Assembly (NCBI GenBank): GCA_037349105.1
Contig: JAYJMM010000021.1
Coordinates: forward strand, 1,426,001 to 1,490,000
Source: Limnomonas spitsbergensis
Taxonomy: Eukaryota > Chlorophyta > Chlorophyceae > Chlamydomonadales
Direction of reading: 5' to 3'
DNA length: 64,000 bases
The position numbers and the translations under genes were made by a program. The notes below the pieces were generated by a model that did no database searches, was not told where the DNA came from, and saw nothing but the letters and a program-made list of their open reading frames with translations. Shown piece after piece: positions 37,001-46,385 of this stretch (position 1 is its first letter; each line of letters begins with the position of its first letter).

Positions 37001-40000
37001 TCCCACCTGCTCATGTCCCTCACCCCCTGCTTCCACCTGCTCATGTCCCTCACCCCCCTGCTCATGTCCCTCACCCCCTGCTCATGCCCCTCACCCCCTG
37101 CTCCCACCTGCTCATGTCCCTCACCCCCTGCTCCCACCTGCTCATGTCCCTCACCCCCTGCTCCCACCTGCTCATGTCCCTCACCCCCTGCTCCCACCTG
37201 CTCATGTCCCTCACCCCCTGCTCCCACCTGCTCATGTCCCTCACCCCCTGCTCCCACCTGCTCATGTCCCTCACCCCCTGCTCCCACCTGCTCATGTCCC
37301 TCACCCCCTGCTTCCACCTGCTCATGTCCCTCACCCCCTGCTTCCACCTGCTCATGTCCCTCACCCCCTGCTCATGTCCCTCACCCCCTGCTCCCACCTG
37401 CTCACCCCCTGCTCCCACCTGCTTTCATCCCCTTTCAGCCAGCAGATGACCCCTACAAGCCTCTCACTTGCCAGGTAAAGGGGAAGAGGGCCTTCCAGGG
37501 ACCTTAGGTGGGCAAGGGATGTGCTTGGAGAGGGGATCTTGACCAGAACCTGCCCCAGGAAGAGGGTTACGACCAGGGCATGACCTTGTCTGTACGTGAT
37601 TTATGTTTCAACCACGGAGTGTGCTTTGCTGCTTTGTACTGTATCCTGCTGTCCCGTAGAGAGAGACATAGCCAGGGCCTGCCCTGGTCCCCAGAGTGGT
37701 TACTATTTATGACCGGGGGATGCAATTTGCTGCAGTCATCTGACGGAGCCCCCTTTGATCTGATCCTGTCTGACCCCATACGCCTCACCTCTCCCTCCAC
37801 GTTGCAGGAGCTTCTGAAATGGAAGTTTGCGCACCTCAACTCGGTGGACTTCAAGCTCAACTGCGTGCTGGACGAACAAGGCAAGGTGAGGCAGAGCAAC
37901 TGGCTCCTCTTGACGACTCTGTAAACACAGTCAAGGCGCTTTGAGTCTTGCTTTTTTCCGCTGCCTCAGGCAAAAAGTCAACCAATCGGCCACAGAAGGG
38001 TTGTTTTATGAACGTTCACGACGCCTTCTTTTTGAACTTCACCCATTGCTTAGACCAGGGGGTGAACAATGCTGAAAGCTTGGAAATATCAAGGGTTGCA
38101 AATATCAAGAGTTGGAAATATCAAGGGTTGCAAATATCAAGGGTTGCAAATATCAAGAGTTGCAAATATCAAGAGTTGCAAATATCAAGGGATGCAAATA
38201 TCAAGGGATGCAAATATCAAGGGTTGAACTATCAAGGGATGCAAATATCAAGAGTTGGAAATATCAAGAGTTGGAAATATCAAGAGTTGAAATATCAAGA
38301 GTTGAAATATCAAGGGATGCAAATATCAACAGTTGAAAATATCAAGAGTTGAAATATCAAGAGGTGAAATATCAAGAGGTGAAATATCAAGGGATGCAAA
38401 TATCAAGAGTTGAAATATCAAGGGTTGCAAATATCAAGAGTTGAAATATCAAGAGTTGAAATATCAAGGGTTGCAAATATCAAGAGTTGGAAATATCAAG
38501 GGATGCAAATATCAAGGGTTGCAAATATCAAGAGTTGGAAATATCAAGAGGTGAAATATCAAGAGGTGAAATATCAAGGGATGCAAATATCAAGAGTTGA
38601 AAATATCAAGGGATGCAAATGTCAAGAGTTGAAATATCAAGGGTTGCAAATGTCAAGAGTTGAAAATATCAAGGTTTTCACCTTGGTTCAATGTTTGGCT
38701 CCTAGGTGGCTTACAGCCTCAGTTGCTGCATCGTCACATGACCCTGGTCTTAAAGGCTTCCCTGCTGCCCCCTTGCACATGGCCCATCTCCTGTCACACG
38801 CTGCCACGGGTCCCTTGGGGCCCCTATCTCAGAGCTGAATTGCCGTTCAGTGCCTGCTTCCCCCCCTGGGTTATCTCTGCCTCCCCCCCAGCCACCTACT
38901 CCTCCCACCCTCACTCATCCAGTGTTTACTTGTGTGCACTGTAACTTCTCGAGCAGCCACTGCAGGGTCAATAGTGAGCAAACCCTAACCAGCCGATGGC
39001 CCGAGGCCCATGCAGCATAGCCAGCTACTCCAGGCCCGCATGATAAGGCTGTGAAGTACCTGGATCATAGCTTAAGCACCCTACAGCGCATTCATCCCCC
39101 CCGCCCCCGCAGCTGGCCGAGACCCAGTTGATGCTGATGGAGAGGAGTGGGCGGCGAGGCCAGCAGAACTTCGGGCAGTGCAACTACACGGCTGTTGATG
39201 GCGTGCAGGTGTACTTCCCTGAGGTGAGGCCAAACCTAGCGCGAGGCCTGCAAGGAGGCCCCTCAACGCTTGCGCCCTGTTTCTACCCCCTCGTCCCGTG
39301 GGTAGCCCTGCTCATCTTACGTTGTTTGAGCAACTTTGCAGCAACGTCACGGCGTACAGTCGAGGGGGCTGAGGACAGGCTGCAAGCCTGGTGATCACCA
39401 GTCAGAGATTATTTGAATGCCAAGCAGCCCAGGGGTGGCCGCACGCAAGAAGTGCAGAACACATACGAGGGGTGGCCGCACGCAAGAAGTGCAGAACACA
39501 TACGAGGGGTCGAGACAGGCTGCAAGCCTGGTGATCACCAGTCAGAGATTATTTGAATGCCAAGCAGCCCAGGGGTGGCCGCACGGCGGCTCCCCACTTG
39601 AGGCCTGGTAGGCATTCAAATAATCTCTGACTGGTGATCACCAGGCTTGCAGCCTGTCTCGACCCCTCGTATGTGTTCTGCACTTCTTGTCCAGGGGCTT
39701 CAGCTACCATTCAGCTTCATCACAGTAGCCTGGCGCAGCAAGCCCCCATCGGCCCAGCGGCGGCCACCTCAGGGCCTGCAACATCTGGTCTAGTGCGCAC
39801 TAGAATCAACACTTGTGTTTAGGGTATGGACCCCTAACCCTAAACACTTTTGTGTGCGGGGTATGGACCCCTTAAACGCTTCACACTTTTGTTTGCAGGG
39901 TATGGACCCCTTAAACGCTTCACACTTTTGTGTGCAGGGTATGGCCCCCCTGAACGCTTCACACTTTTGTGTGCAGGGTATGGACCCCCTAACCCTATAC

Positions 40001-41812
40001 ACTTTTGTGTGCAGGGCATGGACCCCCTTCCATTGAACGGACGGATCATTGAGTGCACGTGGGATAACGAGGTCAACATGTGGCATTTTCACCGAATTCG
40101 GGAGGACAAGGATGAGCCCAATGCTGCACACGTCTACACGAAGGTGCGGGCAAGGGCAGGGAACTGGAGAGGAGGTGGGGGAGAGGGGGCGGAGAAGGGT
40201 GGTATCTGTTTCTATTGCTTTGACCGGATGAGTGACAGGGGTGGGAGGGGCTGATAGCAGTGGGTAACTGGGTTTGTTTTTCTTTTGCATCGCAATCCAT
40301 GGAGTAGTTTTGAGCCTGCACACGCGCGGGACGGCTGAAATGTGTGCATGCAGGTGAGCGGTATCAGTAGAGCTTCATACCTTGTCCAGGCTTCAGGTGT
40401 GCACACACCAGTGGTTGCATCATGGCTTGGAATGCACTGGGGTGCGGTTTGTTGCGACATAAGTGCGCTATGCTCCTCCCACCCTTGTTGGGGCATACGT
40501 GTTGCAAGCGAGCGTATTAAGTACCTCACAGATGTACACAAAGCTCGAAGACCTGTGAAGTGAACACAAGACACCCTTGCTGCAGTCCTGCCATCCAATG
40601 CCGTCCCCCCCCGTGTCTGCCCTGTTGCGCATCTAGGTTGTGGAGTCCATCCGAGATAACATCAGTGAAGAGGAGCTGCTGGCCTACCTGACCACCTGCT
40701 TCCTGACCGGCGAAAGCTACCTGAAGGATCGGTCCAAGTTGCCGGCGGATCAGATGCCTGCCATGCCTATCATGGATCAGGCGGAGGAGGGCGATGATGG
40801 TGACGGGGGCAGCCCGCCAGGCCATGCCGAGGAGGAGGGACCGGGGCATGAGGGGCAGGCACATGCAAATCCACACAGCTCTTTGCAGGAGCAGCAGGAG
40901 CAACAGCAGCAACAGCAGCAACAGCAGCAGCAGCAACAACAGCGGCATCACCAGCAGCAGCAGCAACAACAGCAGCAGCAGCAGGCAGGGAGGCGGCAGA
41001 ATGGGCATGAGCATGAGCGGCATGGCAGGGAGCAGCAGGGGTTCCAGCAGGGTTCAGGCTTCAGAGATGCGCAGAGCGGCGGGGGACGTCACGATGCTGG
41101 TCGGGGTCGTGGGGGCGGGGGCAGGGGCGGGGGCGGGGGCAGAGGGGGGTACCGAGAAGCCTTCCTTGTCGGGCAGCAAGCCGCTGCAGCCCCCCGATTA
41201 CAGTTCAACCCCGCCGAGCCGGACAGCAGAATATTTGAGATGTTGGCTGTGCCTGACACCCCCCCATGGGAGTTCCGATACGAGGCGGGTTTGGATGGGC
41301 CCGTCAGTGACATTGAGGCCCTGATGGCTGCCGAGCGGGAGATGACTGGTGAGCTTGCCAAGCGCAAGGCACCCAGCTCGTCCCAAGCTCCTGGCGCGGA
41401 TGCAGGGGGCTCCCAGCAGCCGCCATTCAAGAAGAGGGCAAGAGGCTCTGAGCAGCAGGACCCACACTCACTGGCACCTGCCTGGCCAGCCCAGGGATCA
41501 GGTCCGTCAGGCAAAGATCTGCCTTTGGATCCTTACTACGTCGAGGAGGACGAGGAGGAGGAGGCGCCTGCGGAATCACAGGGTGTCCTGAAGGAGGCGG
41601 GGGAAGAGCAGGATGATGTTATAGAAGGACAGCAGGTTAGGGAGGACGTACAAAACGAGCAGGGGGGGCCAACAGGAGAGCCTCAGCACGCAGGAGCTGC
41701 AGACGATTGGGAGGAAGATGAAGTTGGCTCGTTCGGCTCGGAAAAGGAGTCGGAGGCGGCTGAAGAGGATGGCGGGGATGAGCCGTATCAGCCGTCATCA
41801 ATTGCTGATTGA
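28074..41812 (+). CDS. Bifunctional mRNA capping enzyme (RNA triphosphatase + guanylyltransferase)
   Basis: Seventeen exons: 28074-28244, 28575-28670, 29038-29133, 29892-30027, 30243-30347, 30584-30718, 31535-31635, 32351-32451, 33622-33724, 34164-34303, 34664-34834, 35456-35582, 37439-37474, 37808-37885, 39113-39223, 40015-40143, 40637-41812; every intron is GT-AG with matching phase; 1,003 aa. It removes the 5' gamma phosphate of nascent pre-mRNA and adds GMP. The N-terminal cysteine-phosphatase half shows LPPGWVECP, NVIPSKVPLS and HCTHGFNRTG (Cys about 159, Arg about 165). The guanylyltransferase half has motif I WKADGTRF (nucleophile Lys about 320), LDGEMVVD (III), FLVYDVMSV (IIIa), HESDGVILQ (IV), LLKWKFAHLNSVDFKL (V) and WHFHRIREDKDEPNA (VI). 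Exon 17 adds an unusual roughly 390-residue tail: poly-Gln, an RGG/G-rich box, a KKRAR patch and an acidic end. Introns are swollen by many arrays. The ATG at 28074 is tentative; an upstream exon may exist. Confidence 0.92.
30201..30270 (+). repeat. 34-bp duplication across the exon 5 acceptor
   Basis: The segment CCAAGGTGGTGACACGATCG with its GTGCTCTCGTG end (30204-30237) is a diverged copy of the real junction CCAAG/GTTACGTCATCGCGTGTG...CTCATG (30238 on), 34 bp upstream. Both copies carry an AAG/GT acceptor-like site. Confidence 0.55.
31040..31560 (+). repeat. Decayed tandem copies of the exon 7 acceptor junction
   Basis: The real exon 7 border (TCTTGCAG/CTGCAAACGCGGTC at 31535) has look-alikes at about 31445 (TTGCAG/CTGCATGTGCGGCC), 31359 (TCGCAG/CTGCCCATGCGACC), 31262 (ATGCAG/CCACCCAAGCGGCC) and, more degraded, at 31155 and 31080. 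Spacing is 86 to 107 bp, and each copy is preceded by a pyrimidine-rich tract and followed by CTGCTGGTGA or similar. Confidence 0.6.
32458..32775 (+). repeat. Intron 8 minisatellite, about 60-bp unit
   Basis: Starts just after the exon 8 donor at 32452. Five to six imperfect units built from GAGGGCAGG-GAGTG, TGGCA and GGTGTGTGTGCTATTGAGGG. Confidence 0.75.
33000..33590 (+). repeat. Family T repeat whose tail has expanded into a tandem array
   Basis: A family-T copy starts about 33000. Its 3' end (TAGCTGAATTGTAGCTGAGC) is then repeated about ten times from 33100 to 33590 with a unit of roughly 45 bp carrying CCCCCCTGGGCCGCAGGCC. It fills much of intron 9 of the capping enzyme gene. Confidence 0.75.
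34870..35040 (+). repeat. Dispersed repeat family T in intron 11
   Basis: Blocks GGGTCCAGATGGGCAGCC, GGGGACCAAATTTTC, GCTTGCTGCACCAAGCCCTG and the GAAGTGCAGCCGAAGCGC end match the family-T order. Confidence 0.6.
35350..35414 (+). pseudogene. Partial duplicate of capping enzyme exon 12
   Basis: About 60 bp nearly identical (about three differences) to 35471-35535 of exon 12, placed 121 bp upstream in intron 11 with its own pyrimidine tract and CTTTCAG border. It encodes the V-RRKDFHPLHKAPKLMT piece and then runs into intron-like sequence, so it is a dead partial exon unless used as an alternative acceptor. Confidence 0.8.
35583..36010 (+). repeat. Minisatellite beginning at the exon 12 donor, 58-bp unit
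   Basis: Units start exactly at the donor GT: 35583, 35641, 35699, 35757, 35815, 35873, 35931 and a partial at 35989. Each unit opens GTGACTCAGCAGGGGG and closes GACGCAGCAG, so each unit border recreates a CAG/GTGACT donor-like site. Confidence 0.9.
36375..37430 (+). repeat. Intron 12 minisatellite, 30-bp unit, about 30 copies
   Basis: Unit CTCATGTCCCTCACCCCCTG plus CTCCCACCTG. The unit length is a multiple of three and has no stop codon in several frames, so it creates long meaningless open frames on both strands. It lies between capping enzyme exons 12 and 13. Confidence 0.92.
38080..38685 (+). repeat. Intron 14 minisatellite, about 16-bp unit, about 37 copies
   Basis: A/T-rich units of the form AAATATCAAGRGTTGS in the intron between capping enzyme exons 14 and 15. 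The strong A-richness contrasts with the C-rich array of intron 12. Confidence 0.9.
39370..39688. repeat. Direct plus inverted repeat complex; 78-bp perfect inverted arms
   Basis: Arms 39484-39561 and 39611-39688 are perfect inverted copies over 78 bp with a 49-nt loop. A further direct copy of the same sequence begins about 39372. All lie in intron 15 of the capping enzyme gene. Confidence 0.9.
39826..40020 (+). repeat. Tandem copies of the exon 16 acceptor junction, 39-bp unit
   Basis: The true border TTTTGTGTGCAG/GGCATGGACCCC (exon 16 starts 40015) is preceded by about five copies of TTTTGTNTGCAG-GGTATGGACCCC spaced 38-39 bp, joined by TTAAACGCTTCACAC. Confidence 0.9.
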
Positions 41813-42912
41813 AAGGGTGGGGTCTGCTGGGTGCAGAGCTTGGGCTAGCCAGACGAACTAGGGCAGCATGGCGTTTGCCGGAACAGGTTCATTGGGCTTG
41901 AGGAGCCTGGCATGCTTATTTGAAAACCAGGCTTGGCAACAACAGGCTTTAAGCGGACCGGCTTTGCACATTGTGCAGTCACTTTATTTCTTCTCATTAC
42001 CTTCCAACCAGACAGTAGAGGACGCCGAGTTTTTTTAGCAGGGCCTTCAGGGGTGACGTCTTTGTCTCATTGATATGTTACACAAGTGACCTAGGAATGG
42101 ATTTCGATGCGCTCGTGCTCATGCTTTCCCTGCTCCTCCCTCCCTGCCAGGATTCAAGGGTTATGTCCAGCAAACTTAGGTGAAGGTGTGAAACCTTGAG
42201 GGGGATGGCAGACGTTGATGCATACACAGCCTGCTATGTGGTTGTGTGTTGGTTGCTTGCCGAGGGGGATCACTGTTTTATAGATCGCTACCCTAGTTTA
42301 TTTCGTGCTTGTGACGGTTTGCAGGGACCTTTGCCATGCATCAATCGGGATGCTCGGCTGGACTGTAAAAACCTTCATGCCGTCTGCCGGTAGACTTCCT
42401 GGTGCTCCATTTGCTAGCCCCTCCGGAACAGTGTCCAGGTCCGGACTCAATGAGGTCGCTAGCTTCGCCCCTCGGGAAGATAATGCGATACCGGCAAGAT
42501 TGCAAGCCTCCTCTCCTACCTCTGCTTCTTCTTCATGTCTACCGGCTGTTTGAACTTCGACATCGGGTCCGTGGCTGGGATTGACCCGGGGCTGCCCAAT
42601 ATTGAGCAAGACGGTTCTCAGAATCTCAGCCTGAGATAGGGAGGACATGGCACCCCGCCACCATTTCCGACTCTCACACAGGGAGTTGGAAACACTTCTC
42701 TGCTCTTAGATTTCCCTCATGAACCAGTTATAGAAGTAGGTTGGATTGCACGTCCCAGCAGTTGAGACCGGTAGCTTTATTTTGACAAGGCCGTACGGAG
42801 CACGCGATAACTAGACTGTTTAAAAGAGAATTCTTCGGTATTTGCTATAGATTTCAGCTCAACATTACGGTGCCGATAAAGTCATGCTGGCTCGGAAGGC
42901 TGCGGTTCCGAG
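41813..42912. other. Intergenic with two dispersed repeats
   Basis: About 1.1 kb between the capping enzyme and USP-like genes. It contains a degenerate family-S copy (42010-42072, minus) and a copy of the family-M tail (42190-42385, plus). No gene is supported. Confidence 0.5.
42190..42385 (+). repeat. Family M 3' tail copy
   Basis: Contains GGTTGTGTGTTGGTTGCTTG, a TAGTTTATTTCGTGC stretch, and the conserved end CCATGCATCAATCGGGATGC then TGGACTGTAAAAACC, in the order seen at 10890-11036 and 53030-53215. Confidence 0.6.
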
Positions 42913-45324
42913 ATGTCCGAGATTTCCGGAAGTATCGCTATCTCTCCCAAGGAGCAAGTCTCTTTCTCGCAGGCAAGGGCAGTGAAATTTCAGACATGTT
43001 TTACTGACATACTGCGCTGCCGTATCACCAGGATTAGTCCATTCAAAACCCACCATCGGCACATTCTGTCGGGCTCAAAGTGGCTCCAGCCAGCAGGTGA
43101 GACCATGAGAGACAGAGATCCATCCCATCCCTGAAAGATCAAGTCACACCTTGTTTTCACCAGTATAGTCGGGTTTTAATGATTTCAGGATTAATACATG
43201 CACACCGCTCTCCAGTCACCTGGTTATCCCTCTCCATGCAGGATCTCATGAAGTATGACCATATCTTGCTGCCCATTCTGGACCCCAAGGCCTATCTAAC
43301 AGAGGGCAGCAAGCAGGTGCAGAGTATCATCGCTTGCGTCAATGACGATCAGGGGGGCCAGGAATTTTCAAAATAAATACATGAATCCATCCCTCCTCCT
43401 GCTTCAAGTTCTGGTATCATACACATACCGGTATAACTCCTTCTCATACTTATCCCACTGCCCTCAACAAACAACATGCTTTGATGCTGGAATCTGACTT
43501 CATTTATTTTGTACGGTATGTCGGTATGCAGGCTTTGTTCACAGCTGCAAGGCTTGCATACCAGCAGGCCGGCAAGGTCACTGTCCTGGTTGTAGATGAA
43601 GAGGTACACACCATGGCAGCTGGTGCTAAAACTAAAGCTGGATGGTCATATGCTGTCAGGGATCGTGAACCTCTGTGGTGCACATGGACACAATGACACA
43701 TGCATGCATCTATGCATCTATGCATGCTCATCAACTATCCGGCTGATTGCACTTGTGGCTCCAAGGAATAAAGTCCAGCAACCCCTCTGCAAGACTCGAA
43801 ATGATAAGCAGGTGGTATGAATGGGGGGCTGAACTTCGGTAGTCCACCTGAAACTGGTTGTTTTTGTGCATCATCTGGGGCCGCGTGAGTTTCTGTCGAT
43901 ATTTCCAAATTCCTTTCATTTATCCCTTCTTTGAGACCGGCACAAATGCTCAACATTATTTGCATTGCCTCTGGCGCCTGCAAAAAGTAAGATTGGGCCC
44001 AAGGTTTGGATAGCACACTAGTCCCCCCAATTCCAACTTTTTGCTGCCTCCGCGTAGGCAATTCCAGGAGACTGGGTTCAGCAGCTATAACATTAAAGAA
44101 AAGGACATCAGTACTTCAGGCACCTCTGGTCAGCCAGCCAGTGTACTGCTCAGTAAGGAGTGAGGGGATGTGGGGGATGCAAGGGTTCCTGCTTGCAACA
44201 GCGCCATCATGCATGCTGGTGCAGGCAATGAAACGCACGGACGAAAAAATCCACTTTTCGTTCCCGACCGCTGCCCTTTGTCACATCATCAGGCAACGTT
44301 GCTGACGAGCTGAACGTAGATGTGATGGTGCTGAGCTCTGAGGCAGTGCACTCCAAGCATGTGGATGCCAACCAGCTGGTAAGACTGTGAGGCTTGCACC
44401 TGTAGTAGTAAACAAAAACAAACGTGAAGTGGTGTGGGTCACTGAGGTAGTGACATGTGCATTTCGTTCTCATTCTGGCTTTGTTTGTTTTCCATGCCTT
44501 CACAGATTCCAGTCAACTTTTGAGGTAAACGACATGCTGTATTTAAATAATGCCGCTCACATGCCCATGATGTCACTCCACTTCTGTGATGTCACTCCTA
44601 TGTCCATGATGTCTCTCCAAACCTGTGATGTCACTTCATGCCCATGATCATGCCCTGGATGCCACTTTTGCCCACGATGTCACTCCATTCCCGTTCTGTC
44701 ACTCGATGGGGGCATCAAACTTGTGCTTCAGCGTGCACCAGACCACCTTTGGGGGGCCGCCAGGTAGCCACAGCGGGGCCATTGATGACCCAACCTTAGC
44801 CGTCCAACAGCTGGGGCCCCTGGCAGGAGGGCTTCCTGCACTAAGCCCTGCCAGCTGTTGGCCAGCTTGGAGGTCAAGTGCAGCTGAAGCCCCTTCAAAT
44901 GAAGGTTGGCGACCAACACACAATTCAGACGCACGTGCACCTGTAAACGCCTTCAGGGTTTCATAGTGCTGGCACAGGAGCATGTGTGTGCCATTTATAG
45001 AGCCCCATGAGCTTTATGGGAGTAATATCATCGCGCAGGGGCTGAGACATGTTTAGCCTTGTCCACTGCATATTGATTCAGCCAATGAGGGGCAGCTGAA
45101 GCCCGGGCAGGGGAAGGGCACTACCAACCGATCGTCTTGGGTTGATGCAGAGGATGGCCACCCTGAGCACCAGGACATTCTGACCTGCTGGGCACAATCG
45201 GCATCCTTTATGTCTGCCGGACCTGGCTTGCATGGGGGTACTGACATCCAAGAGCTTGAGGCCCATTCCTACTGTTGCTCCGCAGGCTGAGTTCGTTTCT
45301 TGCCCACTCCTGCTTTTGCCATGA
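42913..45324 (+). CDS. Universal-stress-protein-like (adenine nucleotide alpha hydrolase fold) protein
   Basis: Six proposed exons: 42913-43096, 43216-43316, 43532-43603, 44068-44152, 44293-44378, 45286-45324; GT-AG and phase-consistent; 188 aa. The core is clear: YDHILLPILDPKAYLTEGSK, then ALFTAARLAYQQAGKVTVLV ending VDEE, then VADELNVDVMVLSSEAVHSK followed by HVDANQL and the final AEFVSCPLLLLP. This matches the plant adenine-nucleotide alpha-hydrolase-like family with a universal stress protein fold; plastid location is likely from the basic, hydroxylated N-terminus. The function is not established. Weak points: exon 1 and the acceptor of exon 2 (43216) were chosen to keep phase, and a usual segment between exons 3 and 4 seems short, so an exon may be missing. 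The last intron holds a family-T repeat. Confidence 0.75.
44735..44905 (+). repeat. Dispersed repeat family T
   Basis: In the last intron of the USP-like gene. It opens with GCACCAGACCACCTTTGGGG, has GGGGCCATTGATGACCCAAC and AAGCCCTGCCAGCTGTTGG, and closes with AAGTGCAGCTGAAGCCCC. Confidence 0.65.
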
Positions 45325-46385
45325 GGGCTCGTGTCATTCAAGGCATGCACCAGCTTAAGCTTCCCCACGGGGGGAGAATGGCTCCTATCTATGCAGTTAA
45401 GAAGGATCCTCATTTACAAGTGGATCCGCACTACCGGTATCTTCAGTTGCGATGCACATGACAAATGGTCTGTAAACAGTTGAATTGCCTTTGATTTTGT
45501 CCATAACCATGGTATTGGCCCACATGGGAGGAGAGGAATGCAATCAAAGCAATGCTTCGATAACAGTTTTCAAAAATAATAGAACTGTACACAATCTACC
45601 TTACGTCCATGTCTGTAATTAACATTTTTGGTAGCTGGGGCCCTTAACAGAACCATAAACTAGAAAAATCCGTCAGAACGGCCAAGAAGCGCGTGATGGA
45701 CGCAACTTATTCCGATGTCCTTTCTTGCAGGCACATCAATAACAAAATACAGAGGCAGTAGTTACATTACCAGGACTGCTGAGTGCTAAAAACAAGTTCG
45801 TTTTAATATAAGACATGAGGACAGCACATGCATACTTGAGTGCAAACGATCTTCTCTCTCCCCCTGTCTAGATCGCCGGGCTCCATGTTCCTGCCCCCCT
45901 CACATAGGAGGGTGGCATGGCTGCACCATGGTCCTGGCTGTGCATAAAAGCTGGATTCGAGCTCGCTCATCCCCTAACAGCCCCGCGCGGCCGAGGATTC
46001 AGCAGGGCCCAGCGGGTATGCACCGTTTGAAACATGGACAGTTGAGGGTCTTGTGAATCAAGAGCGCTCACCGCCTTCTCAGCTGTCCAAAGTCTGAAGC
46101 TGTCATATCCCCATTTGTGTATCATCGTTTTTCGGCATACACCACGTGGCCAAGCGCTCAGCAGGGCCCAGCGGGTATGCACCGTTCTAAACCTTTTTCG
46201 GCATCAACCTGTCTGCAGCTTCAGGGTCCTCTACTGAGACAGCCGCACTCAAAAGCCCGTCATGACCAAGCTTGAAACTCCAAACAATCCTCTGATGCGA
46301 GGTGAGCGGTGTGACATCATTGACTTCTCTAAGCTATCATCTCTTTATCTCCCGAGTTTTGAGGTCCGTTATTGCCAGGACACCA
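45325..46385. other. Intergenic, convergent gene ends
   Basis: About 1.05 kb between the USP-like gene and the glycosyltransferase gene. It contains an inverted family-M copy (45850-46030), a second fragment of it near 46140-46195, and a TACCGGTA palindrome at 45432-45439. Confidence 0.5.
45850..46030 (-). repeat. Dispersed repeat family M, inverted copy
   Basis: Read on the minus strand it shows GGTGCATACCCGCTGGGCCC, GGCCGCGCGGGGCTG, GGTGCAGCCATGCCACCCTC and GAGAGAGAAGATCGTTTGCA, matching 10670-10855 in order. Confidence 0.65.

Noticed and set aside
35583..37430. Possible CRISPR-like regular repeats
   Set aside because: Units are contiguous with no unique spacers, and the setting is a nuclear intron.
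36323..37507. Long open frames (over 300 codons) on both strands, Pro/Ser/His-rich or Gly/Glu-rich
   Set aside because: They are translations of a 30-bp tandem array without stop codons in several frames, lying in intron 12 of the capping enzyme gene. No start context or domain supports them.
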